From: Areca catechu
Taxonomy: Eukaryota > Streptophyta > Magnoliopsida > Arecales > Arecaceae
DNA: 64,000 nucleotides
NCBI GenBank assembly: GCA_021397845.1
Contig: CM038046.1
Coordinates: 7,132,001 to 7,196,000 of the forward strand
Direction of reading: 5' to 3'
The first letter of the stretch is position 1, and every line of letters begins with the position of its first letter. The position numbers and the translations under genes are program-made. The notes under the pieces are model-generated. The model made no database searches and was not told where the DNA came from. It saw nothing but the letters and a program-made list of their open reading frames with translations. This document shows, piece by piece, positions 11,237 through 20,349 of this stretch.

Positions 11237-11254
11237 CCCCTACCTGGCGCGCCA
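11237..11254 (-). other. Primer-binding site of element 1
   Basis: Three bases inside the 5' LTR boundary, the minus strand reads TGGCGCGCCAGGTAGG. The TGG start pairs with the CCA end of a tRNA, as expected for a minus-strand priming site. I do not assign the tRNA. Elements 2 and 3 have related sites (TGGCGCTAGAGGAAGG and TGGCATGCTAGGAAGG). Confidence 0.8.
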
Positions 11255-11257
11255 ATC

Positions 11258-12626
11258 TGTTGCCGTCCTCGTCGCCGCGCCCGTGCCGAGGATCAACCGA
11301 TCCTCCCTGACCGCCTGGCAAGGGAGCCTCCCTTCCTGCGAGAAACCTGCAACAAAGGGGTTAGAGGACCCTGGCCGGGGATTCCGGCGAGGGGGCTCCG
11401 ACGGTCAAGTCAGTAGACGACGTGGGGGAACAGACTCTCGCTCCCAGGCCCTCTAAAGGGTCCCAGGTTTGGAGAGTTAACTAGTGAAGGGGAAGCGCCG
11501 GGGACCGGAATCTCGGCTGGGCCTGCCTGCCGAGCTCGCGTCCAGTCTTCCCCTCTCGGGATCTCTGGCTTCTTTCTCGGAGCGAGGCCTTGTGCCGGTG
11601 CTTCCTCCTTGTCCCCAGGCTCGTTGGCTTACCTTGCAGTCTCCAGATTCTTCCCTCTTTATCTCCCTCCGTCGTGCGCTTGTCCTTTTCCTCCTCGAAA
11701 ACTCCTCTCCCCTGTCTTCCTTTCTTTTCCCTTTTTGGTGAAGGAGGCCAGGCGGCTTTCCGACCTCGTCCACCGGGCCCAGCAGGGAGAAGGCAAGGAC
11801 AGAAGAGAAAAGGAGGGGGGGCGGCGCTGGCAGAGCGGCCAGTCGTCAGGCTTCGGGCTCCGTGAGAGTGCTCTTTTCCCCGAGCGTGGGCGCCATCCGT
11901 TTACGGGGCCTGTTCCGTCAGGATCGGGTCTCTCGACTGCGGGACCTTTCGGGCCAATGTAAGTGACGTTCCGCGTGCCGCCGCCCTCCGTACGGGACGC
12001 CGTCTGGGGTCGGTACGGCCCGAGGGATGGCCTCGGGACCTGTCGCTTTCCCCGGGGGCCTCTCCGTACGAGCGGTCTGACCTCGGCTGAGTTGGACCTG
12101 TCTCCGGGGGCCAACTGGCGAGAGGCGAGGGATCGGCCGACCTCGGCTTAGGTGGACCCCTCCTGGGTGGACACCTGGCGAGGTGGCAGGAGGTCGCCTG
12201 GCTTCGGCCAAGGTGGACCCGTCTCCGGGTGGCCACCTGGCGCAAGGCGGAGGGTCAGCCGACCTCGGCCTAGGTGGACCCCTCCTGGGTGGACACCTGG
12301 CGAGGTGGCAGAAGATCGCCTGGCTTCGGCCGAGGTGGACCCGTCTCCGGGTGGCCACCTGGCGCAAGGCGGAGGGTCAGCCGACCTCGGCCGACCTTAC
12401 TCGGGGCGGACTCCTCCGAGCCCGGGCGCAGATGAGTCGGTGGGGGAACTCCGCGCCGAACTCGACCTCGGCGGGAGCTGTTTGCTTCAGATAGTCGTCG
12501 GGCGGTGCGGTCTTGCCGACCCTAGCTTTGAGGACGTGGCGCTGATTCTGGCAGGGAAACTCGCACGTGGCTCGCTCGCATTCGGCGATACCTGAGCCTG
12601 GCCACGTCACTGTCACGGCTGTAACA
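11258..12626 (-). repeat. 5' LTR of element 1
   Basis: This is a 1,369-bp LTR, equal in length to the copy at 462-1830 and different at three positions (12,196, 12,464 and 12,616, where this copy keeps CpG). It would hold the promoter for gag-pol transcription towards lower coordinates. I could not place a TATA box with confidence. Confidence 0.95.
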
Positions 12627-12631
12627 ATATG
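12627..12631. repeat. Target-site duplication of LTR element 1 (right copy)
   Basis: ATATG, identical to 457-461. Confidence 0.95.
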
Positions 12632-13480
12632 CTTTCATAGAATTATGACATCCTTGAAGAAAATGCTAACATGAAGCTATTAACCCCTCTTTCGAAGTCT
12701 TCCTATCATCAATTGCTTATATTATGACTCCCAAGATATCATAATATGGCACGGTGATGAAAATGACCTAGATATACATATTCACAAAATTATGATACAC
12801 TTTTATAGAACTATGACATCCCTACATAAAATGCTAACCTAAAGCTATTAACCCCTCCTTCTAGGTCTTCATGTCATACGTTACCTATATTATGACTCCC
12901 AGGATATTATAATAGAGCATGGAGGTAAAAATGATCTAGATATATATATTTACAAAATTATAACACCTTTTCATAAAATATGATAGCTCCATAGAAAATA
13001 CTAACCTAAAACTATTAATCCCTCCTTTCAGGTCTTCTTGTCATCCGTTGCCTATATTATGACTCCTAAGATATCATAATATGGCATGGAGATAAAAATA
13101 ATCTAGAATATATATTCACAGAATTATGATATATTTTCATAAAATTTATGACACCTCTTAATAGAATTATAATATTCTTGCAGAAGATGCTAACCTAAAA
13201 CTATTAACCCCTCCTTCTAGGTCTTCCTATCATCCATTGCCTATATTATGACTCCTAAGATGTTATAACATGGCATGGAGACAAAAATGACCTAATTATA
13301 AGAATTATAACATTCCTTTACAAAAGTTATGATACTCTTTCACAAAATTATAACACCATTATAAAAAAAACAACCTGAAAATCTGATAGATTATGTTATG
13401 ACATTCCTGTATAATATTATAACATCCCTTCAGAAATTTATGACATCCTAACATAGAACAACATTCCAATTTGCAAAAAT
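12632..13480. repeat. AT-rich ~170-bp tandem repeat array, continued
   Basis: This continues the array interrupted by element 1. The landmark 'ctattaacccctcctt' occurs near 12,676, 12,845, 13,010 and 13,201, a spacing of about 166-190 bp. Units carry 'attatgactcc' and 'tatcataat' boxes. There is no gene. Confidence 0.8.
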
Positions 13481-14429
13481 GAGACATAATTACTCTTTTC
13501 AATAATGTTGAATGGGTAACATCCGTTGAATTATAAATTTCTCATCCAATTACAAAAATCAAAGAAATAAAAAGAAAATATCATAACAAAAATTAAATTT
13601 TTTTTATCATATTATTTAGAAACACCATCTATCTTCTAATTGAGGCTCTCCTTTGAGATTCTTGCTCCAAGCTATTACTAGTATTGACTGATATTATCTT
13701 GTATAAAGTTCCAATAGTCTGACTTATCCTTGTAAGCAAGAAAATTCATATACTTTAAACAGTGCATACCGCAATCTAGTGAACCGACTGGCTAAGAAGG
13801 GCATTCAATATTTTCTCCATATTTCATTTCATTATTTCTTCGTTATCACAAAACACATGGAACATTGGACTGATAATTTTTTTCACTTCTTGGCACTAGC
13901 TTAGTAATTGGCATTGCACTTTTGAATTTAGATACATCAATACTTTCCTTTCCATGTCAATTACACAAGGTATTAGTAGGCATTATTTGAGTTGACGATA
14001 GTAAAGAAAAACCTAAACTTCTTTTCTTTATCACCTACTCCTTCAAAAATCATATGCCCGGCCATACCAGCAAGCTCATGAAATGGTGACAAAGAGGTCA
14101 AACAAGCAACTTACTTCTTTTCGGAATGACAGTGAACCAAGACGAAGAAAAAGCGCAATCTTACTTTTTATGATTGTTCTTCCTTGAGATTCCTGTATTG
14201 TACCCTTCAATGAGTACACTCAACACCAACCACATTACTAAAAAGTAGAAGCAAGTAGATCATTCGACGTCAAGAGGGATTACTTACTATACACTATAAC
14301 TGTTCGCTAAGATCTTTCTTCTTCTTCTCTTAATGAAATACATTTTTAGTATAGTTAGAGAGATGAAATAACTCATGGTAAGCCCTTGCTTGTGATAGCT
14401 AAGTTTAGAGCTTTCCTTATAAACACATC
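13481..14429 (-). pseudogene. Remnant of ULP1-type cysteine protease of a DNA transposon
   Basis: The stretch is AT-rich and has no long frame. On the minus strand about 13,690-13,790 translates to a segment with DCGMHCLKYMNFLAY. Here the Asp-Cys-Gly (13,768-13,776) matches the catalytic Cys context of ULP1/SENP-like (C48) proteases found in plant transposons. Flanking frames contain stops. Together with the DUF1985-like piece at 16,464-16,898 on the same strand, this suggests one decayed autonomous transposon. The rest of the stretch has no recognisable feature. Confidence 0.5.
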
Positions 14430-14437
14430 CCGATAGT

Positions 14438-15023
14438 TAGGGTTGAAATGGTTTGATCGATTTAATTTTAAGTAATTTTTTGAAGCCAAACTAACATTTC
14501 AGTTTAAAAGGTTCCTAAAACCAAATATTTGATTAAATACAACTAGTTTCTTCGATTCGGTTTTATATCAATTTAGTTTGTTCATGTAGCTTTTCCTAGT
14601 ATTTAAACTGTTTGAACAGTTTTTCGATTTAAGCAGGTTGGTCAATTTGATTTTTTAAAAAATGAAAAGAGGGAGAGAGAGAACTAAGAATCAGAAAGTC
14701 ATTGAAAGAGGAAAGGTCATGAGCAGAAAAATGAATGTAATAGACTTACATGATATTCTAAGGGATGGGAATATAAAACATGTAATATAGATGTGTCCTT
14801 ATATATATAAATATGTAAAATGATGTTAGTTAATTAGTTCAGTTCGATTTTAGTATGTTATATAATTAATTAGTAAATCAATAATCGAATCAATATTTTA
14901 ATTTTTTTTATTTTATTAAATCAATCGAATCAAACTAGTTAAACTGTCAAACCACCATATTTGGTTTGGTTTGGATCGGGTTGAGTAGTTTAGACGGTTT
15001 GATCAAAGTTTTTTACACCCCTA
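14438..15023. mobile_element. hAT-like non-autonomous element
   Basis: This is a 586-bp AT-rich element. The ends read TAGGGTTGAAA on the left and, as reverse complement, TAGGGGTGTAA on the right, resembling hAT terminal repeats. The flanks are CCGATAGT (14,430-14,437) and CCAATAGT (15,024-15,031), an 8-bp duplication with a single G/A difference at a former CpG. Both ends then carry 'GTTTGATC' close to the terminus. No transposase is present. Confidence 0.65.
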
Positions 15024-15031
15024 CCAATAGT

Positions 15032-16463
15032 TATAATAGATGAAATGAGATACTTATGGTATCTCTCCAGGTGCTCTCTCCAATTCTTTATTAGGAAATC
15101 TAATTCAGCATCGATAATCCATCAATATAAAACAAAGTGATTAATAGAATATAACATGATGCCATATAATACTGAAAGCATGATATAAAATATAAAAAAT
15201 CGGTATCATAATATACAACAAGAATAATAAAAAAATAATGTATACTCAAATCCTTACATCATAAACTATCATTTGACTAATGAGAAGATTGTGAACATGT
15301 GACCTTATAATATTGCCTCCATATTCGTTGATGTACATAACCTCTCTATTAATGAAAAAGTATAAAGAATATCCTAAGACAAAATTTTGAAAGAGAGATT
15401 ATTATATATAATAAAGATTTACGAGCTGATACTTTTGTTTTAAAAATAATTAATAAAATTTTCATCCACTTTAATTTGTAGAGGATTATTATCTTATTCG
15501 GCCTATGATGTGGCTACTATCTTGGACTTTTTTTATAGCTTCGCCAATCTCAAAACTAAGATCCAATTTTAGATATGAGACCTTCTACAACTAAGGTTAT
15601 CTTTTTATCCCTTAATAATGAAGGGATCAAAGATAATTGTTTGTCTCCTATATCACCTTCCATCTCAGGAGTATCATTCCTCTTTTTCTCCATCCACAGT
15701 TCTTCTTGCTATATGACTTCCACCTTCTGATCTCCATCGTCCCTCTCTTTCCCTTCATCCTTTTCTTTATTTATAATGCTTCTTGTTTGAGCAATGAATT
15801 CAGGAGGTTCTCAGCTATGATAAGCTTTTTCTTAATCTTCTCAAATTCAGTCATCATCTGTGCATAGGTTGCACAACTTATTTTTAGGTACGAGGATGTT
15901 CTTTCTGGGATGATAAACTACTACTCCTGTGGTATAAGTATAATAGCACCTTCTACCTGTAAACAAAGAAAAAAATCAGATTAAATTAATAGTTATAATA
16001 ACAACTTGTAGAATATAAAAGATTTATGATATCATAGATCATCTTACCAACTCATGGGATTGCATGTTATCAACACAAATATTCTAAGATTTTGAGTGGC
16101 TGTCATGCCACTTCAATAGCCTAGGTAGTTTATTAGGGTTAGCTGGGGCTTTCATTCTGGTATGCTTGAGGAACCGTACATGCACGTTAACATTTTCTAC
16201 ATTAAAACTATGAAAGAATTCTAATTTATTAATTATGGGTAGTTTTGTATGTAAATTATCCTTACCAATAGAGTTGTCGAACAGCCAAATAAGGCATGCT
16301 ACCTCTTATCCTTATCACACATCTTCACTTGGACTGGCTTTCTAGATCTCAAGCAATCAATAATCTTTGGGAGATCTAAAAGCATCATATCATTGCTTAC
16401 AAAAACTCAGTCACTTACTCTCAACTGAGAACTTATCTAAGGGATGAGATATGTTGGATATAT
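15032..16463. other. AT-rich stretch, probable interior of the DUF1985/ULP1 transposon
   Basis: No intact gene is seen. Around 15,690-15,870 the minus strand has a short Lys/Glu/Leu-rich segment (FEKIKKKLIIAENLLNSLL) that could be a coiled-coil piece of the same decayed transposon protein. The plus-strand 76-codon frame there is its antisense shadow. Nothing else is recognised. Confidence 0.4.
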
Positions 16464-16898
16464 CTAATTTGACTTTAGCACCAAAAACATTCCAAGCATG
16501 TATACAATTCCAAGTCTGATAGTGTCCTCAATATCCTTATACATCTTTGAGGATCGAAGCTGGGTAATCAATTTCTCTAAATCCTTATACTGAAGATCCA
16601 ATTTTTGTCCAAATCTATGGAATAACATATCCTTTTCATTTTGACCTATGATGGAGATCTTCTCATGGCATGGAAGACCTACAATCAGTATCACTTCCTC
16701 CATGCTAAATCTAAGTACATTATTAGAAAAAGTGAACTCATCACCTTCTTTATAACATATGATTATATCTACAGGAAGTGGCCCTTTGACTACAAATAGT
16801 TGCATGTCCATGTAGGTACTAAATAGGATCTTCCACATTATATAAAAATGAGCACTTGAAAAACTTATCTTCCAAACATTCTGAATATAAACTACCAA
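16464..16898 (-). pseudogene. DUF1985-like fragment of transposon-encoded protein
   Basis: This is a 144-codon frame. It resembles from memory the plant DUF1985 domain found in MULE/CACTA-type transposon proteins that also carry a ULP1 protease. Features are a Phe-Ser-Met-Glu-Glu helix (LRFSMEEVILIVGLPC) followed by a DLEKLI segment and a hydrophobic end (IRLGIVYMLGMFLVLKSN). The fragment has no confident start or full-length context. It belongs with the DCG protease remnant at about 13.7 kb. Codon use is AT-rich like the surroundings. Confidence 0.55.
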
Positions 16899-17029
16899 AT
16901 TGCAAGAGCTCTTAAATAGTTATAAGAGCTTCACACTTACAAGTTGTAGAATAATTGGAAAATCAATTGCAACATATGAAAAAAAAGGAATGTTACATTA
17001 TGTAACAAAATTATCATACTGTTATAATA

Positions 17030-18170
17030 AATCTAAGGCATCCTAGCTTAAATCTGTGCAGGGATGTCATAATTTTATGAAGGAATGTCATAATTTTATG
17101 AAGCAGTATTATAATTTTATATTAGGATATAATAATCTTATAGACAGTATTTAAAAAATAGTATTTTATAAGTCTAGGATATATTACAATATCCAGAATA
17201 AATCTAATGCATCTTGGCTCAAATCTGTACAAGGATGTCATAATTTTATAAAGAAATGTCATAATTTTATAAAGCAGTGTCATACTTTTGTACTAGGATT
17301 TAATAATCTTATAGACAATATTTAAAAATAGTATTTCATAAGTCTATGATATACTATAACATCTAGAATAAATCTATAGGCATCATAATTTAAATATGTA
17401 TAAGGATGATAGAATTTTATGAAAGAATATCATAATTTTATGAAGTGGTATTATAATTTTGTACTAAGATATAATAATCTAATAGAGAGTATTTAAAATA
17501 TAAGATTTCATAAGTCTATGATATACTATGATATCTATAATAAATCTAAGATATCACGGCTTAATTCTATATAAGGACATCATAATTTTATGAATGAGTA
17601 TCATAATTTTATAAAGTGGTGTCATAATTTAAATTAGAGTATAATAATCTTATAGATGGTATTTAAAATACAGGATTTCATAACTTTAGGATACACTATA
17701 ATATCTATAAATAAATTTAAGGCATTCTAGCTTAAATCATTGCAAGGGTATCATAATTTTATGAAGAAGAATCATAATTTTATAAAAAGATATAATTTTA
17801 TACTAGGATATAATTATCTAACATGGACTATTTAAAATGCAGGATTTCATAAGTCTAGGGTACATTATGACATTCACAATAAACTAAGGCATCATGGCTA
17901 AAATCGGTGCAGTAGTGCTATAATTTTGAATAGGATATAATAATTTACAGAGAGTTTAAAATATAGGATTTCATAAGTTTATGATACACCATGATATTTA
18001 GAATAAATCCAAGACATCATGGCTTTAATCTGTATAGGAGTATCATGATTTTGTGACAGGATGTCATAATTTTATAAAGTAGTGTCATAATTTTTAAAAA
18101 AATTATGTAATAATCATAGAAAACATATTTGACAAGAGTCATAAGTCTAGGATATCCTATGATTACTAGA
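17030..18170. repeat. AT-rich ~170-bp tandem repeat array, right part
   Basis: Landmark 'aaatctaaggcat' variants occur near 17,029, 17,204, 17,371, 17,543, 17,714, 17,881 and 18,004, mostly 167-175 bp apart. Each unit has two or three 'tcataattttatgaa' boxes. The boxes are the reverse complement of those in the array at 1-456 and 12,632-13,480. The array continues after the Pack-MULE to about 20,190. There is no gene. Confidence 0.75.
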
Positions 18171-18179
18171 TAAATTCTA
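18171..18179. repeat. 9-bp target duplication of Pack-MULE (left)
   Basis: TAAATTCTA, repeated exactly at 20,069-20,077 on the other side of the element. Nine bases is the Mutator-type duplication length. Confidence 0.9.
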
Positions 18180-18363
18180 GGATTTTTTACATGTATATCC
18201 CTCTAAATATTATAATTTATGTGAATACCCTTTTAAAATTCATATTTGCTTGTATATCCTTATAAAATTATATTTTTGCATGTATATCCTTCACTTAACA
18301 TACTGTTAACACTGTTAACTAAAAATATTTTTTAAAAAATTAAAAATTAATAAAAATTATCAA

Positions 18364-19554
18364 ATGACATTATTGCACCTGAAAAGGATGGTGGTTAATA
18401 CTGAAACCGATACATTTTTCCTTCTCTTCTCTCCCAAATTGTCGATCTCTTTTCATCGGAGATCTCATCGCCATTTCCTTTCGACCGGACGGCCCTTGAA
18501 TCCAACCTCCCTTTCCGATCGTCTCGGGATGAGCCAGGGAAGCGGTGAGTACTTCTCCCGTGTCAGGATCAAGAACCCTGCCAAGCCCTTCTACATGGTG
18601 CTCGACAGCGGGAGCGACATCAACTGGGTCCAGTGTCAGCCCTGCACCGATTGCTATCAGCAATCCGACCCCGTATTCAACCCCTCCACCTCCTCCTCAT
18701 ACTCCCCCTTCCCCTGCGACTCCCCCCGCTGCCGCGACCTTGATATCTCCGCTTGCCGAAACTCCTCCGTCGGTCACTCCTCTTGCCTCTACCAGGTCTC
18801 CTACAGTGACAGGTCCTATACCATCGGGGTCTTTGCGATGGAGACGGTGACCCTCGACAACTCCTCCCCCGTCTCTGGCATCGCCATCGGATGCGGCCAC
18901 GACAACGAGGGCCTCTTTGTCGGCACTGCGGGGCTCCTCGCTCTTGGCGGTGGGCATCTCTCCTTCCCTTCTCAGATCTTCGCCCGCACCTTCTCCTACT
19001 GCCTTGTTGACCACGACTTGCCGGCTAGCTCCACCCTCAAGTTGGGTGGCACCTCCTCCTCCGATGGGGCGGTGGCCGCATCCCTTCTCCGCAAGTGCAA
19101 GCTAGACACGTTCTACCATGTGAGACTATCCGGGATAAGCATAGGTGGAGAGATGCTGTCCATCTCGTTGTCGGCATTCGTAATGGACGAAAGCGGGAGT
19201 AGTGGGGTGATCATGGACTCCGGGACTGCGGTGACGCGGCTCCGGGTGGAGGTGTACGAGGCTCTCCAGGACACGTTCTGGCACGGGACGACGGGACTGC
19301 AGGCGGCGACTAGAGTGTCGCTGTTCGACACATGCTACGACCTCTCGTCAAGGACCAGTGTGGACGTGCTAAGGGTGGTGTTCCACTTCCCGGAGGGTTG
19401 GGAGCTTCGACTGCCGACAAAGAACTACCTCATCCCGGTGGACGGCGTCGGAACCTACTGCCTGGCCTCCGCCTCCTGGCACCAGGCCCTCTTCCTCTCC
19501 TCCCTCGGCCACCATCAAGACAACGAGCCTCATTCTTATGGTGGTAGGAGATAG
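18364..19554 (+). CDS. Captured A1B-type aspartic protease (ASPG1-like), truncated
   Basis: This is an open frame of 396 codons inside the Pack-MULE. From about residue 58 it follows plant nepenthesin-like proteases of the ASPG1 type: GSGEYFSRV, the first catalytic motif DSGSD in YMVLDSGSDINWVQC, the Cys-rich insert, GCGHDNEGLFVG, FSYCLVD and the second catalytic motif in GVIMDSGTAVTRL. Both catalytic Asp residues are kept. The signal peptide and most of the propeptide are absent, replaced by a short unrelated leader. After about residue 370 (YCLASAS) it departs from the family, so the C-terminal Cys segment is lost. Secretion is unlikely without a leader. Expression as a chimeric gene is possible but not shown. 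Confidence 0.8.
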   Translation: MTLLHLKRMVVNTETDTFFLLFSPKLSISFHRRSHRHFLSTGRPLNPTSLSDRLGMSQGSGEYFSRVRIKNPAKPFYMVLDSGSDINWVQCQPCTDCYQQSDPVFNPSTSSSYSPFPCDSPRCRDLDISACRNSSVGHSSCLYQVSYSDRSYTIGVFAMETVTLDNSSPVSGIAIGCGHDNEGLFVGTAGLLALGGGHLSFPSQIFARTFSYCLVDHDLPASSTLKLGGTSSSDGAVAASLLRKCKLDTFYHVRLSGISIGGEMLSISLSAFVMDESGSSGVIMDSGTAVTRLRVEVYEALQDTFWHGTTGLQAATRVSLFDTCYDLSSRTSVDVLRVVFHFPEGWELRLPTKNYLIPVDGVGTYCLASASWHQALFLSSLGHHQDNEPHSYGGRR

Positions 19555-19780
19555 GAAGCCACTGCGCTGTCGGAGGATGAGCAGGGAGGACAAACGTGGC
19601 AAGAACGAAGTAAAGAAAAGCAAGCCCATCTATGCTGCAGCTTTTGTGAAGGTCAATAATGATGATGAGCCATTGCTGCCCTTCAGCAGGACCACCAAGG
19701 CAGCACCAATATCCTGTTCAATCCCATTCCAGAAGCAAATGAAGACGATGGTGACAAGCTAAGGCATAGGAGGCTCAGGA
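19555..19780 (+). other. Possible second captured fragment in the Pack-MULE
   Basis: Directly after the protease frame lies a 75-codon open segment (19,538-19,762) rich in Lys/Arg with no match I recognise. Its base composition is higher in GC than the array around it. It may be a second captured exon or degenerate protease 3' sequence. Confidence 0.3.
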
Positions 19781-20068
19781 TTGTAAATAAAATGGTATAT
19801 GAAGTTTTCGTTCTCCAAATATTTTCTATTTTAATTCATTCATATACAAAGGACAATAATGTAATTTTAAATTTTAAATTTATTTTAAATTTTAAATTTA
19901 TTTTAAATTTTAATAGTTATGATTTTTGTTAACGATCCCAACAGAACTATCATGTAAGGGGTATTTTTGTAAAAATAATATTTAAGAAGGGCACAGATAT
20001 AATTAGTAATTTAAGGAGGGTATTCATATAAAGTCAAATATTTTGAAGGGTATCCATGTAAAAAACCC

Positions 20069-20077
20069 TAAATTCTA
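20069..20077. repeat. 9-bp target duplication of Pack-MULE (right)
   Basis: TAAATTCTA, identical to 18,171-18,179. The array unit resumes right after it. Confidence 0.9.
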
Positions 20078-20344
20078 AGGCTCCCATCTTGAAATTGTAC
20101 ATGGTATCATAAATTTATACTATGAAGTCATATTTTATGAATTAGTATTATAAATTTTGTAAAAAATATTATGACATCTTTTTTAGGTATATATATCAAA
20201 ATATTATATTAAAATATATAATTTCTTTGTCTTCTTGTAGTTCTCTAATTTATTCTCTTTCAGATATTGAAGGGTGTCACCATCTCTTATGTAAAGAATA
20301 AATACTGTGCTACCTTCCGATAATTACACTTTCTTTTTACATTA

Positions 20345-20349
20345 CCATT
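20345..20349. repeat. Target-site duplication of LTR element 3 (left)
   Basis: CCATT, repeated at 30,982-30,986. The 150 bp before it (20,190-20,344) hold no recognised feature. Confidence 0.9.

Larger units (their letters stand above)
462..12626 (-). mobile_element. LTR element 1: near-complete Tat-like Ty3/gypsy retrotransposon with antisense ORF
   Basis: This is a 12,165-bp element flanked by ATATG duplications, with two 1,369-bp LTRs. On the minus strand the order is LTR (11,258-12,626), primer site, gag, protease, reverse transcriptase, RNase H, a second archaeal-type RNase H, integrase, 120-bp tandem repeats, then an oppositely oriented spliced gene on the plus strand, a polypurine tract and the other LTR. 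Two RNase H domains plus an antisense extra gene are known hallmarks of the Tat lineage. The LTRs differ at only three positions, so insertion was recent. gag-pol nevertheless has about eight frame breaks, several in G/C runs, so this copy is either non-autonomous or affected by sequence error. Confidence 0.95.
18180..20068. mobile_element. Pack-MULE carrying an aspartic-protease gene piece
   Basis: This is a 1,889-bp element. The left terminus starts GGATTTTTTACATGTATATC and the right terminus, reverse complemented, starts GGGTTTTTTACATGGATACC. Similarity of the inverted ends, with repeated 'ATATCC/ATACCC' boxes, continues for roughly 130 bp. Perfect 9-bp duplications flank it. The interior is GC-rich coding sequence unlike the AT-rich host DNA, and no transposase is present. 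This is the classical structure of a MULE that has captured host gene sequence. It is inserted in the ~170-bp repeat array. Confidence 0.88.

Noticed and set aside
12632..13480. Centromeric satellite, because of the ~170-bp period
   Set aside because: Few copies, high divergence, opposite orientation on the two sides of a transposon coding core, and nearby genes.
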